This document shows positions 1-7,666 of a stretch of DNA of 64,000 nt, piece after piece. Numbering within the stretch: position 1 is the stretch's first letter; the number at the start of each line of letters is the position of its first letter. Below the pieces are notes generated by a model. That model saw nothing but the letters and a program-made list of their open reading frames with translations. It was not told the origin of the DNA and did not search any database. Origin of the DNA: Planctomycetota bacterium. GTDB lineage: Bacteria > Planctomycetota > GCA-002687715 > DRQF01. The DNA lies in assembly GCA_020639295.1 (NCBI GenBank), contig JACKGY010000009.1, positions 124,001 to 188,000 on the forward strand, read 5' to 3'. The position numbers were made by a program, and so were the translations under genes.

Positions 1-1228
1 GCTCGCGATGGAGCGGCACGGTGAACAGGAAGAAGCCGGCCGAGACCAGGTCGGCGACGACGGCATCGACGCGTTCGGCCTCCTCGGGCAGGAACGACAG
101 CAGATGCTCGCGCGCCACCTCGGGCATGATGCCGAAGAGCATGCCCTTCTGACCGGGATCGAGCCGAGCGAGCAGGGGTTCCAGGCGGGCCATCGCGTCG
201 ACGCGCTGACGGTAGACCAGACGGTCCTTCTCCTCGAGATTGGCCTCGAGGTAGGCACCCTGTTCCTCGCGAGGCAGGGTCATGAACTGGCGCCGCTTCT
301 CCTCCGGCAGCCGCCAGGCCAGGTCGAAGGGCACGAAGACGTGCTCGCGCCGGGAGAAGTGCAGACGGTCGAGGACCCGGGCCAGCCGGCCCCGCTCGCG
401 CTGATCGAGGCTGCTCCAGCGGCGCGCCGTCTCCTGGTCGAGAACGCCACGCGCGACGAAATCGTCGAGGGAGGCCTCGCCGCCCAGCGCCTCGAGCAGG
501 GCCTTGCGTTCGCCTTCGGCGACCTTCATCAGGCGGCTGATGTCGTCGCGGGAGAGCCGCCCACGCAGCTGGAAGCGCCGCACGGTCTCGTCCCGCCAGA
601 AGTCGCGGCCGTCGACCTGTTCCAGGCGGGTCTTCTCGGCCTGGTCGAGCTCGCTGCCGTGGACGTGCATGAAGATGACCCGCTGCAGGCGATAGGCCTC
701 GTCGAGCTGGTCGCGGGGTTCGAGAGCCCGCAAGCGTTCGGTCTCGTCGTCGTCGATCAGCTCGTGGCCCGCGGCCATCGAGATGGCCCGTTCGAGCGCG
801 GCCGCGGCCTTGAGCGCGAAGATCCGGGCGTCGCGCTGGTCGGGATCGAGGCGCTCCAGCTCGGCCCGGATGGCGGGCGGCTGCCAGGCGATGAAACGCC
901 GGGCCTCCTCCTCACGCTCGTGCCGGTGCAGGCCGACGATCTCGCGCACCTGATCGGTGAGCGTGAGGCCGCCGAGATGCTCCAGCTCCTGGTGGCCGAG
1001 CCGCCGGACGACGCTGTGCGCGATGGTCTTGAACTCCGCCAGGGCCTTGGCGTCCAGCTTCGAGTCGATCCGGGCGAGCTGTCGTTCGAGCTGCTCGAGG
1101 AAGGCGACGCGGGCGTCCTGATCACGGGGATCCCACTGACGACGGCGACCCTCGCGCTGAGCCGGCAGGAAGCCGCAGAGTGCGACCGAGACCAGGACGA
1201 TCAGGAAGATGGTGCTCGAGCGGATCAT
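1..1228 (-). CDS. Secreted helical protein of unknown function, C-terminus cut by window edge
   Basis: About 409 codons are present and no stop is reached at the left edge. The start at 1228 is followed by a hydrophobic signal-peptide-like stretch (STIFLIVLVSVALCGFLPAQ), so export is likely. The rest is charged and helix-rich, with repeated Leu/Pro-Gln-Arg segments such as LDPDQRDA, LPEEKRRQF and LDPGQKGM. That pattern recalls secreted DUF3106-like proteins, but the resemblance is weak and I do not assign a family. It lies 12 bp after the anti-sigma candidate and completes a sigma/anti-sigma/secreted-protein operon, so it may be the effector or a sensor partner of that system. The plus-strand open frame covering the same bases lacks a signal peptide or any recognisable motif and is taken as a shadow. 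Confidence 0.7.
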   Translation of the reverse strand, partial: MIRSSTIFLIVLVSVALCGFLPAQREGRRRQWDPRDQDARVAFLEQLERQLARIDSKLDAKALAEFKTIAHSVVRRLGHQELEHLGGLTLTDQVREIVGLHRHEREEEARRFIAWQPPAIRAELERLDPDQRDARIFALKAAAALERAISMAAGHELIDDDETERLRALEPRDQLDEAYRLQRVIFMHVHGSELDQAEKTRLEQVDGRDFWRDETVRRFQLRGRLSRDDISRLMKVAEGERKALLEALGGEASLDDFVARGVLDQETARRWSSLDQRERGRLARVLDRLHFSRREHVFVPFDLAWRLPEEKRRQFMTLPREEQGAYLEANLEEKDRLVYRQRVDAMARLEPLLARLDPGQKGMLFGIMPEVAREHLLSFLPEEAERVDAVVADLVSAGFFLFTVPLHRE

Positions 1229-1240
1229 GAGGTCACCTCT

Positions 1241-1615
1241 TCAACCACCGAACCAGTCGTCGTTGATGGTGTCGAGTTCGTTGACGTCGACGGCGAGCAG
1301 GTCGAGTTCCGAGAGTCCGTCGAGGACCGCGCCGACCGAATCGGCGGCGGCGAGATCCGGCGTCCGCGGATCGACCGGCCGCGGGCCACGGTCGACCAGG
1401 GCCCAGCCGGCGACGATCAGCATCAGCGCCGCGGCCGCGGCCGCCACCCGTGGCCAGCGCAGCCGCCGCGCCAGGGGCGCATGCCCCTCGGCGACGATCG
1501 CCCGGAGAACGCGACGCCGAAAGCCCGGGCTCGGCTCGACGTCGTCGAGCAGGCCGAGCAGGCGATCGATCGCCTGGTCGTCGGGAGATCCCTGGTGGTC
1601 TTGCCAATGAGTCAT
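1241..1615 (-). CDS. Probable membrane anti-sigma factor
   Basis: A 124-residue protein with a cytoplasmic helical N-terminus (about 1-58), one transmembrane helix (AAAAAALMLIVAGWAL, about 60-75) and a short acidic extracytoplasmic tail. Its start overlaps the stop of the ECF sigma gene in an ATGA junction, the usual arrangement for a co-translated sigma/anti-sigma pair. There is no HxxxCxxC zinc motif, so it is not a ZAS-type anti-sigma factor. The assignment comes from topology and context, not from recognisable sequence homology. It would sequester the upstream sigma factor at the inner membrane until a signal releases it. Confidence 0.6.
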   Translation of the reverse strand: MTHWQDHQGSPDDQAIDRLLGLLDDVEPSPGFRRRVLRAIVAEGHAPLARRLRWPRVAAAAAALMLIVAGWALVDRGPRPVDPRTPDLAAADSVGAVLDGLSELDLLAVDVNELDTINDDWFGG

Positions 1616-2256
1616 GGCCTCAGCTCCTCGTAGTCGGCGCGCTGGACCGCGGGGTCCTGCGGATACCAGTCCTTGAGCACGGGCGCGAGTCGCTTCTTCA
1701 GGCCCTCCTTGGCCCGGTTGACCAGGCTCTTCACCGCCATGACCGAGACGTCCAGGGCCTCGGCGATGTCGGCGTAGGGCAGCTGCTCGTAGCGGCTCAT
1801 GATCAGCGCGGCGCGCTGCTGTTCGGGCAGATCGGCGATGGCCTCGCGAACCTGCCGTTTGAGTTCCTCGGTCTCGGGGAGATCCACCGGCGAAGGCTCG
1901 CGCCCCGCGACCTGTTCGATCCCGGCCCGATCCCCGTCATCGGCGCCACGATCCAGGGACAGGAAGGGACGCCGGCTCTGCCAGCGCTTGCAGTTCAGAC
2001 TGACGTTCGTGGCGATGGTCAGGAGCCAGGTCTTGAACCGGGCTCGCGGCTCGTAGCCGGGGGCGGCCCGCCAGACCTTCAGGAAGACCTCCTGGGCGAG
2101 GTCCTCTCCACTGGTCTGGGTGCCGACGAAACGGGTCATGTAATTCACCAGCAAGGGCGCATGCCGATCGACCAGAACGGCGAAGGCGTCCTGGTCACCG
2201 TCCTTGACGCGAAGCATCAACTGCACGTCCGGGTCTTCGAGATAGGCTTCGCCCAT
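1612..2256 (-). CDS. ECF-family RNA polymerase sigma factor (RpoE-like)
   Basis: A 214-residue protein with the two domains of an ECF sigma factor. Region 2 (about 25-95) has the helix around EDLAQEVFLKVWR and the following FKTWLLTIATN. Region 4 (about 140-195) contains LPEQQRAALIMSRYEQLPYA and the helix-turn-helix IAEALDVSVMAVKSLVNRA. The linker is acidic and somewhat long. The start at 2256 has a GAGGA ribosome-binding site 8 bases upstream. It should direct RNA polymerase to its own regulon, often including its own operon; the anti-sigma candidate follows in an ATGA overlap. The family is certain, the ECF subgroup is not. Confidence 0.93.
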   Translation of the reverse strand: MGEAYLEDPDVQLMLRVKDGDQDAFAVLVDRHAPLLVNYMTRFVGTQTSGEDLAQEVFLKVWRAAPGYEPRARFKTWLLTIATNVSLNCKRWQSRRPFLSLDRGADDGDRAGIEQVAGREPSPVDLPETEELKRQVREAIADLPEQQRAALIMSRYEQLPYADIAEALDVSVMAVKSLVNRAKEGLKKRLAPVLKDWYPQDPAVQRADYEELRP

Positions 2257-2268
2257 GACGCATCCTCA

Positions 2269-2291
2269 AACCCCCACGGCCACGGGGGGTT
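2269..2291 (-). promoter_or_regulatory. Hairpin just before the sigma-factor ribosome-binding site
   Basis: A 7-bp inverted repeat (AACCCCC / GGGGGTT, loop 9) lies between the upstream terminator and the Shine-Dalgarno of the ECF sigma gene. It would form at the 5' end of the sigma mRNA if transcription starts close by. It could influence translation or simply be part of the intergenic structure. Confidence 0.3.
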
Positions 2292-2311
2292 CCGGTCAAA
2301 TCCGGGGCTTC

Positions 2312-2335
2312 GACGGGCGCCCGTGAGCGCCCGTC
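2312..2335 (-). terminator. Hairpin terminator after the mgtE-lepB operon
   Basis: A perfect 9-bp stem (GACGGGCGC / GCGCCCGTC) with a 6-base loop begins 1 base after the stop codon of the upstream minus-strand gene. No U-run follows, so it is a GC-rich hairpin rather than a classic intrinsic terminator. It separates the mgtE operon from the sigma-factor operon. Confidence 0.5.
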
Positions 2336-2336
2336 A

Positions 2337-3473
2337 TCAGACGATCCCGTCCAGGATGGCGAGAATGAGGAAGAGGCGGAAGGTGAGGTCGGTGAACTTC
2401 TTGTGCTTGCCGCGCCAGTTGTCCTCGAGGGGAAAGTAGGGGTAATCCAGGCGCGCGTTGTGCTTCTCGATGAAGTCCTCGCCGCGGACCACGCCTTCCT
2501 CGTCCTGGAGGGAGATCACCCATTCGAGCAGCTCGACCGCCTTGGGGATCGATTCGAGGACGCCCGCCCGGGCGAGGAGTTCGAGCTCCTGGAGGAGCCG
2601 GCCGAGCAGGCGCTCACGCTCGTAATCCGCCCGGCCCAGGTTGCGGATCGAGAACTCCTGCTCGCGCTCGAAGATCTTGCCCCCGACCACCAGGACCTCG
2701 TGCTCCGGATGGGGATGGCTGAACATGTAGTCGATCACCCGGCCCAGGATGGCCCGGGCCCGAGCGTCGGCGCGCAGCTTCGGATTGTGAGCGAAGAAGA
2801 GCAGGAGCCACTGATCCGGCAGCGGCGCATCCGGGGAGATGACCGCGCAGACTTCGTCGACCGGCCCGTCGTCGGTGTCGCGCTGGCGCAGATGCTCGCC
2901 GACGTAGATCCGCTCGTGCTCGCCGCCGGTGTAGAAGGACTCGAGTTCGCCGAGGCGCTCGGCGGTCTTGCGTTCGATGCCCACGTCGTCGACCAGGCCC
3001 GACCGGAGCAAGAGGGCGAGCGCCACCCGCGACAGGTGGTGACGGAGATGGGTCTCGACCGCGGGATCGCCGGCGCAATAGCCCTTCAGCTCGCGCAGCT
3101 CGATGCTCGGATCCTCCCAGAGGAGGCCCTGGAGCAGCTCCGAACTGCGCCAGAGGATCGGGTGGTCACGACCCCAGCCGTACTCCACCAGGGCCCGGAA
3201 CTGGCTCGCGGTTCCCGGGCCACGTCGGCGGTTGATGTTGAGGTTCTCGAAGCCGATGAGCGAGTTGAACCAGGTGCCGTCGTCGTCCTGGGTGGTCGCG
3301 ATCGTGTAGGCCGGCTTGTAGTTGTAGGCCTCCTCGCGCAGGAGCACCACGTCGGGATCGTCGAGGGGCCGATCCCCGATCTCGGTGAGCAGGCGGAGCC
3401 GGATCGCCGGGCAGGCCTTGTCCATGAGCCAGGGTGTCGGATCGGCGGTCTGGCGGTCGAGCCACTTGCCCAT
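2337..3473 (-). CDS. Alpha/alpha-toroid-like protein of unknown function
   Basis: A 378-residue soluble protein with no signal peptide. The start MGKWLDRQ at 3473 lies just past the upstream gene's stop at 3494; longer starts would overlap that gene. The opening (TPWLMDKACPAIRLRLLTEI) and the later QDDDGTWFN resemble the repeats of prenyltransferase/squalene-cyclase-like alpha-toroid proteins, in which QxxDGxW-type turns link helices. No catalytic DxDD or prenyltransferase zinc site is visible, so an enzymatic role is not supported. It is the last gene of the minus-strand run that starts with mgtE and is followed by a hairpin. Function unknown. Confidence 0.75.
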   Translation of the reverse strand: MGKWLDRQTADPTPWLMDKACPAIRLRLLTEIGDRPLDDPDVVLLREEAYNYKPAYTIATTQDDDGTWFNSLIGFENLNINRRRGPGTASQFRALVEYGWGRDHPILWRSSELLQGLLWEDPSIELRELKGYCAGDPAVETHLRHHLSRVALALLLRSGLVDDVGIERKTAERLGELESFYTGGEHERIYVGEHLRQRDTDDGPVDEVCAVISPDAPLPDQWLLLFFAHNPKLRADARARAILGRVIDYMFSHPHPEHEVLVVGGKIFEREQEFSIRNLGRADYERERLLGRLLQELELLARAGVLESIPKAVELLEWVISLQDEEGVVRGEDFIEKHNARLDYPYFPLEDNWRGKHKKFTDLTFRLFLILAILDGIV

Positions 3474-3493
3474 GGGCGAGGATGCCTCCGCGG

Positions 3494-4717
3494 TCAGTCG
3501 AGAATTCGCGCCCGGCTCAAGGGCCAGATCACCAGGACGGGGCGCCCGATGCGGTCGATCACCACATCGCGCCGCCATTGGCGACTGTCCCGACTCGCGG
3601 GGCCGTTGTCGCCGAGAAGGAAGAGCTGTTCCCGGGGCAGTTCCACGCCATCGGCGGGATTCCTGGCGGCGCCGTCCGAGGGCGGAGTGTAGTGCAGGTC
3701 CCGGTCGGTGTCAAGGCGCGAGAGAACGACCGAACCTCCTTCGGTGTCGAGCTTTATATAGCTCCTCGTGGACTGGGGAACGAGGTCGCGACGGCTGTCG
3801 AAGGCGAGTTCGAAGGCGTCGGTCGAGCCGTCGGGAGCGAAGAGGAGGCTCCGGTGATCGTCGACCAGGAGCCATCGCATCACCAGTTCGGGGCGCCGCG
3901 GCAGACTGGCCCGGGCTTCGCCGTCGCCCCGGCCGCGGGCGCGCAGCTCGTAGGTCTCCTCGGTCACCAGGATCTCCAGCTCCTCGCCCTCGCCGTCGCG
4001 TTCGAGGACGTGGCGGAAGAGGATTCTCTGGCCCGGCCTGGGCAGGGCCTCGGCGGCGAAGGCGAAGGTGAGCGCGAGATCGCGGACCAGGTGCTCGCCG
4101 GCCTCCATGCGCCCACCGACGCCGCGATGGTCGTCCCGGAAGTCCTCGGCCGGAAAGCGCAGGCTCGCGCGCCCGTCGGCGGCCGCCTCGACCAGCAGTT
4201 CGCTGCCGCGGTCGGAGAGCGCCGCGCGACCGACCGCGGGCACGACGAAGACGCGCCGGAAGGAGTCGACGATCTCGCCCTCGCGACCGCGTCGGCGAAA
4301 GCTGAGCGAGGCGAGGTCGGCGATCGGGACGAGGCCGTCCTGGATCTGGTCCAGGCTCCGGGGCACGAAGTGCTCGAGGCCCCCGATCGCGTCGATCAGC
4401 AGGAGGTCGCCGTCCTCGATCCGCGGCAGGGCGCCAGGCAGGGCGCAGACCCGCTTCAGCAGGCTGCGGTCGGAGTCCTCGGGATCGGTCACCACGATCG
4501 GATCCCAGACCTTCACCTCGCGATCGGCCCAGTCGCGCAGGACCAGCAGCCACTCGCCGCCGCCGCTCTCGTTGAAGGCCGGCCACATGCTCAGGCCATC
4601 GACGTGGTGGAGTTCGAAGAACAGCCGGGGCAGGAGGGCCAGCACGAGAAGCAGACCGAGCCGCCGCCACCTCCGGGTCCGGCGCGGCCGGGATTCGGGA
4701 GGCAGATCGTGGATCAT
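3494..4717 (-). CDS. lepB: Signal peptidase I (S26) with a long internal insertion
   Basis: A 407-residue inner-membrane protease that would remove signal peptides from exported proteins. One N-terminal transmembrane helix (about 20-34) precedes the catalytic serine in GLSMWPAF (Ser43). The general-base lysine is in LLKRVCALPG (Lys88). The S26 box E is GDNGPASRDSR (about 369-379). About 280 residues lie between the lysine box and box E, far more than in typical enzymes, and this stretch is rich in acidic and arginine residues. The start overlaps the upstream deaminase stop (ATGA), so the two are translationally coupled. All catalytic boxes are kept, so it is probably active. A SipS/LepB-like paralogue with a special substrate set is possible. 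Confidence 0.85.
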   Translation of the reverse strand: MIHDLPPESRPRRTRRWRRLGLLLVLALLPRLFFELHHVDGLSMWPAFNESGGGEWLLVLRDWADREVKVWDPIVVTDPEDSDRSLLKRVCALPGALPRIEDGDLLLIDAIGGLEHFVPRSLDQIQDGLVPIADLASLSFRRRGREGEIVDSFRRVFVVPAVGRAALSDRGSELLVEAAADGRASLRFPAEDFRDDHRGVGGRMEAGEHLVRDLALTFAFAAEALPRPGQRILFRHVLERDGEGEELEILVTEETYELRARGRGDGEARASLPRRPELVMRWLLVDDHRSLLFAPDGSTDAFELAFDSRRDLVPQSTRSYIKLDTEGGSVVLSRLDTDRDLHYTPPSDGAARNPADGVELPREQLFLLGDNGPASRDSRQWRRDVVIDRIGRPVLVIWPLSRARILD

Positions 4718-5994
4718 GCCGGCACCTCGATCGCCCGGCCGGCGACCAGGAGGGCACGAACGTCGGCCGGCGTGCTGGCGAGGACCAGGGCGGCGACGGG
4801 ATCGCGCAGGCTGCGCTGGACCGGCCGATCGAGGGCCACGACCGCGAGGTCCGCATCCTTGCCGATCTCGAGCGAGCCGATGCGATCGTCGAGGCCGAGC
4901 AACCTGGCTCCGGCCAGGGTCGCCATCTCCAGGGCGCAGGCCGCGTCGAGCCGGCCGGGCCGGCCATGACGCAACCGCTGCAGGGCGATGGCCAGGCGCA
5001 TCTCCTCGAAGAGGTCGAGCTTGGCGGTGCTGGCCGGACTGTCGGTACCCAGGGCGACGGTGACGCCGGCTTCGAGAAGTTCCTCGATCGGCGCGATGCC
5101 GACCGCCAGATTGGCGTTCGAGCTCGGGCAATGGACGAGGCCGGCGCCGCTGGCGGCGAGCGCCTCGATCTCGTCGGCGTCGAGCTGGACGCCGTGCACG
5201 AGGATCGTCTCCGGCCCGAGGAGGCCCTGGTCGGCGAGCATCAGCGCCGGACCGCGACCGATGGCGTAACGCGCCAGGCGCTCCCCGGGGGCGAACAGCG
5301 CGCGCATCGGACCGTCGCCGGTCCGGAAGAAGCGGGCCTCCTCGGCGCTCTCGGCCAGGTGGATGCTGAGCCGCAATCCCTCGCGGCGGGCGCGGGCGAC
5401 GGCCGCGCGCAGGACGACGAGCGGCACGGTGTAGGGCGCGTGCGGCGCCAGGCCGTAGCCGATGAGCGGCGACCGGGGCGCGGCGAGGTCGTCGGCGATG
5501 CGGGCCTCGCTGCGAGCGAGATAGTCGTCGAGGTCGTCGGCACGCGAGCCGAAGAGTTCACGGAAGAAGATCCCGCGCAGGCCGACCTCCGCCAGCGCCC
5601 GGGCGCCGCAGGCATCGAAGAAGCTCTCGGCGACGGTTCCGACCCCACCGGCGGCGAGCTCGCGGGTCGCGAGCAGCGCGGCCGCGGCCATGCCTTCGCG
5701 ATCGTTCTCGGCGGCCGCGATGACCCGCGGAGTCACGTCGCCGCCGAGCCAGTCGAGGAAGGCGAGATCGGCGACCTCGCCGCGCAGGAAGGCGCAACCG
5801 AGATGGGTATGCGCGTTGACGAAAGCGGGCATGATCGCGGCCCGCCCGTGATCGACCACCCGCTCGGCCGGCGGCGCCGGTCCGCGACCCAGATCGACGA
5901 TGCGGCCGTCCGCGACCGCGATCCAGCCGTCGTGGATCGGCGGCGCGGCCACCGGGATGACGAAGGCGGCGCGCAGCACGAGGTCGATGGCCAT
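4714..5994 (-). CDS. Amidohydrolase, SAH/MTA or aminofutalosine deaminase-like
   Basis: A 426-residue metal-dependent deaminase of the TrzN/MtaD branch of the amidohydrolase superfamily. Metal ligands and catalytic residues are in place: NAHTHLG (His62, His64), PHAPYTV (His185), HLAES (His212, Glu215), LVHGVQL (His267) and GTDSPAS (Asp318). LVHCPSSNANLAVGIAPI is the usual substrate-side loop of this family. Likely substrates are S-adenosylhomocysteine, methylthioadenosine or 6-amino-6-deoxyfutalosine; sequence alone does not separate them. It overlaps mgtE by one base (TGATG) and lepB by four, so it is mid-operon, but neither neighbour clarifies the substrate. Confidence 0.85.
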   Translation of the reverse strand: MAIDLVLRAAFVIPVAAPPIHDGWIAVADGRIVDLGRGPAPPAERVVDHGRAAIMPAFVNAHTHLGCAFLRGEVADLAFLDWLGGDVTPRVIAAAENDREGMAAAALLATRELAAGGVGTVAESFFDACGARALAEVGLRGIFFRELFGSRADDLDDYLARSEARIADDLAAPRSPLIGYGLAPHAPYTVPLVVLRAAVARARREGLRLSIHLAESAEEARFFRTGDGPMRALFAPGERLARYAIGRGPALMLADQGLLGPETILVHGVQLDADEIEALAASGAGLVHCPSSNANLAVGIAPIEELLEAGVTVALGTDSPASTAKLDLFEEMRLAIALQRLRHGRPGRLDAACALEMATLAGARLLGLDDRIGSLEIGKDADLAVVALDRPVQRSLRDPVAALVLASTPADVRALLVAGRAIEVPA

Positions 5995-7361
5995 CAACCG
6001 TGGATCCGGAAGGCGAGCACGAAGGAGAGGTAGACGACGGCGCCGACCATGTCGATCAGCATGGTGATGAAGGGACCGGCCGAGATCGCCGGATCGACCG
6101 CGATGCGCTCGCACAGCGCCGGGATGATCGTGCCGAGGGTCGCCGCGATGAGCGACAGGCAGATGATCGAGGACAGGACCACGACCGCCAGTCCGAGGGC
6201 GTCCCGGTCACCGAGCAGGTAGGCCAGGGCCCCACCGATGAACGACAGGGCGAGTCCGAGCACGAGGCCGACGGCGAGCTCGCCGAAGATGACCCCGCGG
6301 ATCTTGCGGCTCTCGATCTCGCCGGTCGCGAATCCACGGACCATCGTGGCCGAACACTGGGTGGCGATGTTGCCGCCGAGCATGACGATCATCGGCATGA
6401 AGCGGACCGCGTCGCTGACGATCTTCTTGTCGCCGACGCCGAAGAGGCCGATGATGAACGCGGTGACGAAACCACCGCCGATCGAGACCACGAGCCAGCC
6501 GATGCGCTTCTTGACCCGGCCCAGCACCGAATCGCGGGTCGGATAGAGGTCCGCCGAGCCCGCCATCTTGAACACGTCCTCGCTGGCCTCGCGCTCGCCG
6601 ACGGTGAGCACGTCGTCGAAGGTGACGATGCCGAGCAGGTCGTGGTATTCATCGACCACCGGGATGGACGCCAGGTGGTAGGTCTCCATCACGCGGTAGC
6701 ACTCCTCCGCGTCGTCGTCGACCTCGACGGCGATCACGTCGCGCTCCATGAACTCGGCGACCTCCTGCTCGTTGTCGGCGAGGATGAGCTGCCGGATGGA
6801 GAACACGCCGAGCAGGCGGTGTTCGGCGGTGACGAAGATGTTGCCGACCGACTCGACCTCGCCGCGGGTCCGGATCAGGTCCTTGACCTGGCGCACCGTG
6901 GTGTCCTCGGGCACCGCGAGGAACTCCGTGGTCATCAGGCCACCGGCGGTGTCGGGATCGTAGGCGGCGAGGCCGCGGATCTCCTCGGCGCGCTCTTCGG
7001 GCAACGAGTCGAGGACGATCTGGCGCTGCTCGGCGGGGACGTCGTCGAGGATGTCGGCGATGTCGTCCGCCTTCATCTCGCTCATCACCGCCGCGAGACC
7101 GTCACGGGCGCTGAGCAGCTCGAGGAAGTGAGCCTGGTCCTTCTCGTCCATTTCCTCGAGGAAGTCCGCCTGGAGTTCCGGCTCGAGCAGGTCGAGCATC
7201 ATCTCCTTCTCGGGGTCCTCGAAGTCGGCGATGTTGTCGGCCACCTCGATGAGGTTGTCGACGAGGATCTCCTTCACCCGGCTCGGGTCCCGAGTCGGGT
7301 CCTCGCGAAGCCGCTGCAGCTCCCCACGCAGGTTGTCGAAGGTCCTCAGGATCTCGCTCAT
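5994..7361 (-). CDS. mgtE: MgtE magnesium transporter
   Basis: A 455-residue inner-membrane Mg2+ channel/transporter of the MgtE/SLC41 type. The N-terminal helical superfamily domain (about 20-130) includes the typical MKADDIADILDDVPAEQRQ. A pair of CBS domains (about 135-255) acts as the Mg2+ sensor in known members. About five transmembrane helices follow from residue 285 (WLVVSIGGGFVTAFIIGLFG onward), with MLGGNIATQCSATMVRGFATGEI matching the conserved pore segment. Length is normal. An AGGA ribosome-binding site sits close to the start. It heads a tight minus-strand operon with the deaminase and signal peptidase genes. Confidence 0.96.
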   Translation of the reverse strand: MSEILRTFDNLRGELQRLREDPTRDPSRVKEILVDNLIEVADNIADFEDPEKEMMLDLLEPELQADFLEEMDEKDQAHFLELLSARDGLAAVMSEMKADDIADILDDVPAEQRQIVLDSLPEERAEEIRGLAAYDPDTAGGLMTTEFLAVPEDTTVRQVKDLIRTRGEVESVGNIFVTAEHRLLGVFSIRQLILADNEQEVAEFMERDVIAVEVDDDAEECYRVMETYHLASIPVVDEYHDLLGIVTFDDVLTVGEREASEDVFKMAGSADLYPTRDSVLGRVKKRIGWLVVSIGGGFVTAFIIGLFGVGDKKIVSDAVRFMPMIVMLGGNIATQCSATMVRGFATGEIESRKIRGVIFGELAVGLVLGLALSFIGGALAYLLGDRDALGLAVVVLSSIICLSLIAATLGTIIPALCERIAVDPAISAGPFITMLIDMVGAVVYLSFVLAFRIHG

Positions 7362-7666
7362 GATTCCTATCTCATTGGCCGGTCGATTGTTGCACCACCG
7401 TCGCCGACTCTCAACCGTTGCCGGGTCGCCCGGTCAGGGGCTCGGGAGGAAATCCCGACGCGCGGAAGTCCCTGGTTCCGCCTGAGCTTGGCCTCGGCCG
7501 GGGAGCTGCGGGAAGTGGCGGTCCTTTCGATCAAGGAGATCGACCGTATTCTAGCCCGGACCGCAACCCGAAGCGCCGGGACCGAGGTCTCCGGACCGCG
7601 TCGACCCCGGGCCCGAGGGCCCGGATGGCCGGCTCCGGCGTCAACTCCACCGGTCCGTGCAAAGCC
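7362..7666. other. Divergent intergenic region between mgtE and the 7667 gene
   Basis: About 305 bp without a gene. It must hold promoters for both divergent operons. A TATTCT -10-like box lies near 7546-7551 on the plus strand with no convincing -35. I looked for an M-box or ykoK-type magnesium riboswitch upstream of mgtE and saw no conserved core. Confidence 0.5.

Noticed and set aside
8..1633. Long plus-strand open frame opposite the first three minus-strand genes
   Set aside because: It lies over the secreted protein, anti-sigma and end of the sigma gene; no motif, signal peptide or ribosome-binding site, typical GC-driven shadow.
7366..7560. Possible Mg-responsive riboswitch or RNase P-like core (GGAGGAAATCCC) upstream of mgtE
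   Set aside because: No conserved M-box or P4 helix pairs could be traced; the motif is short and in the wrong setting.
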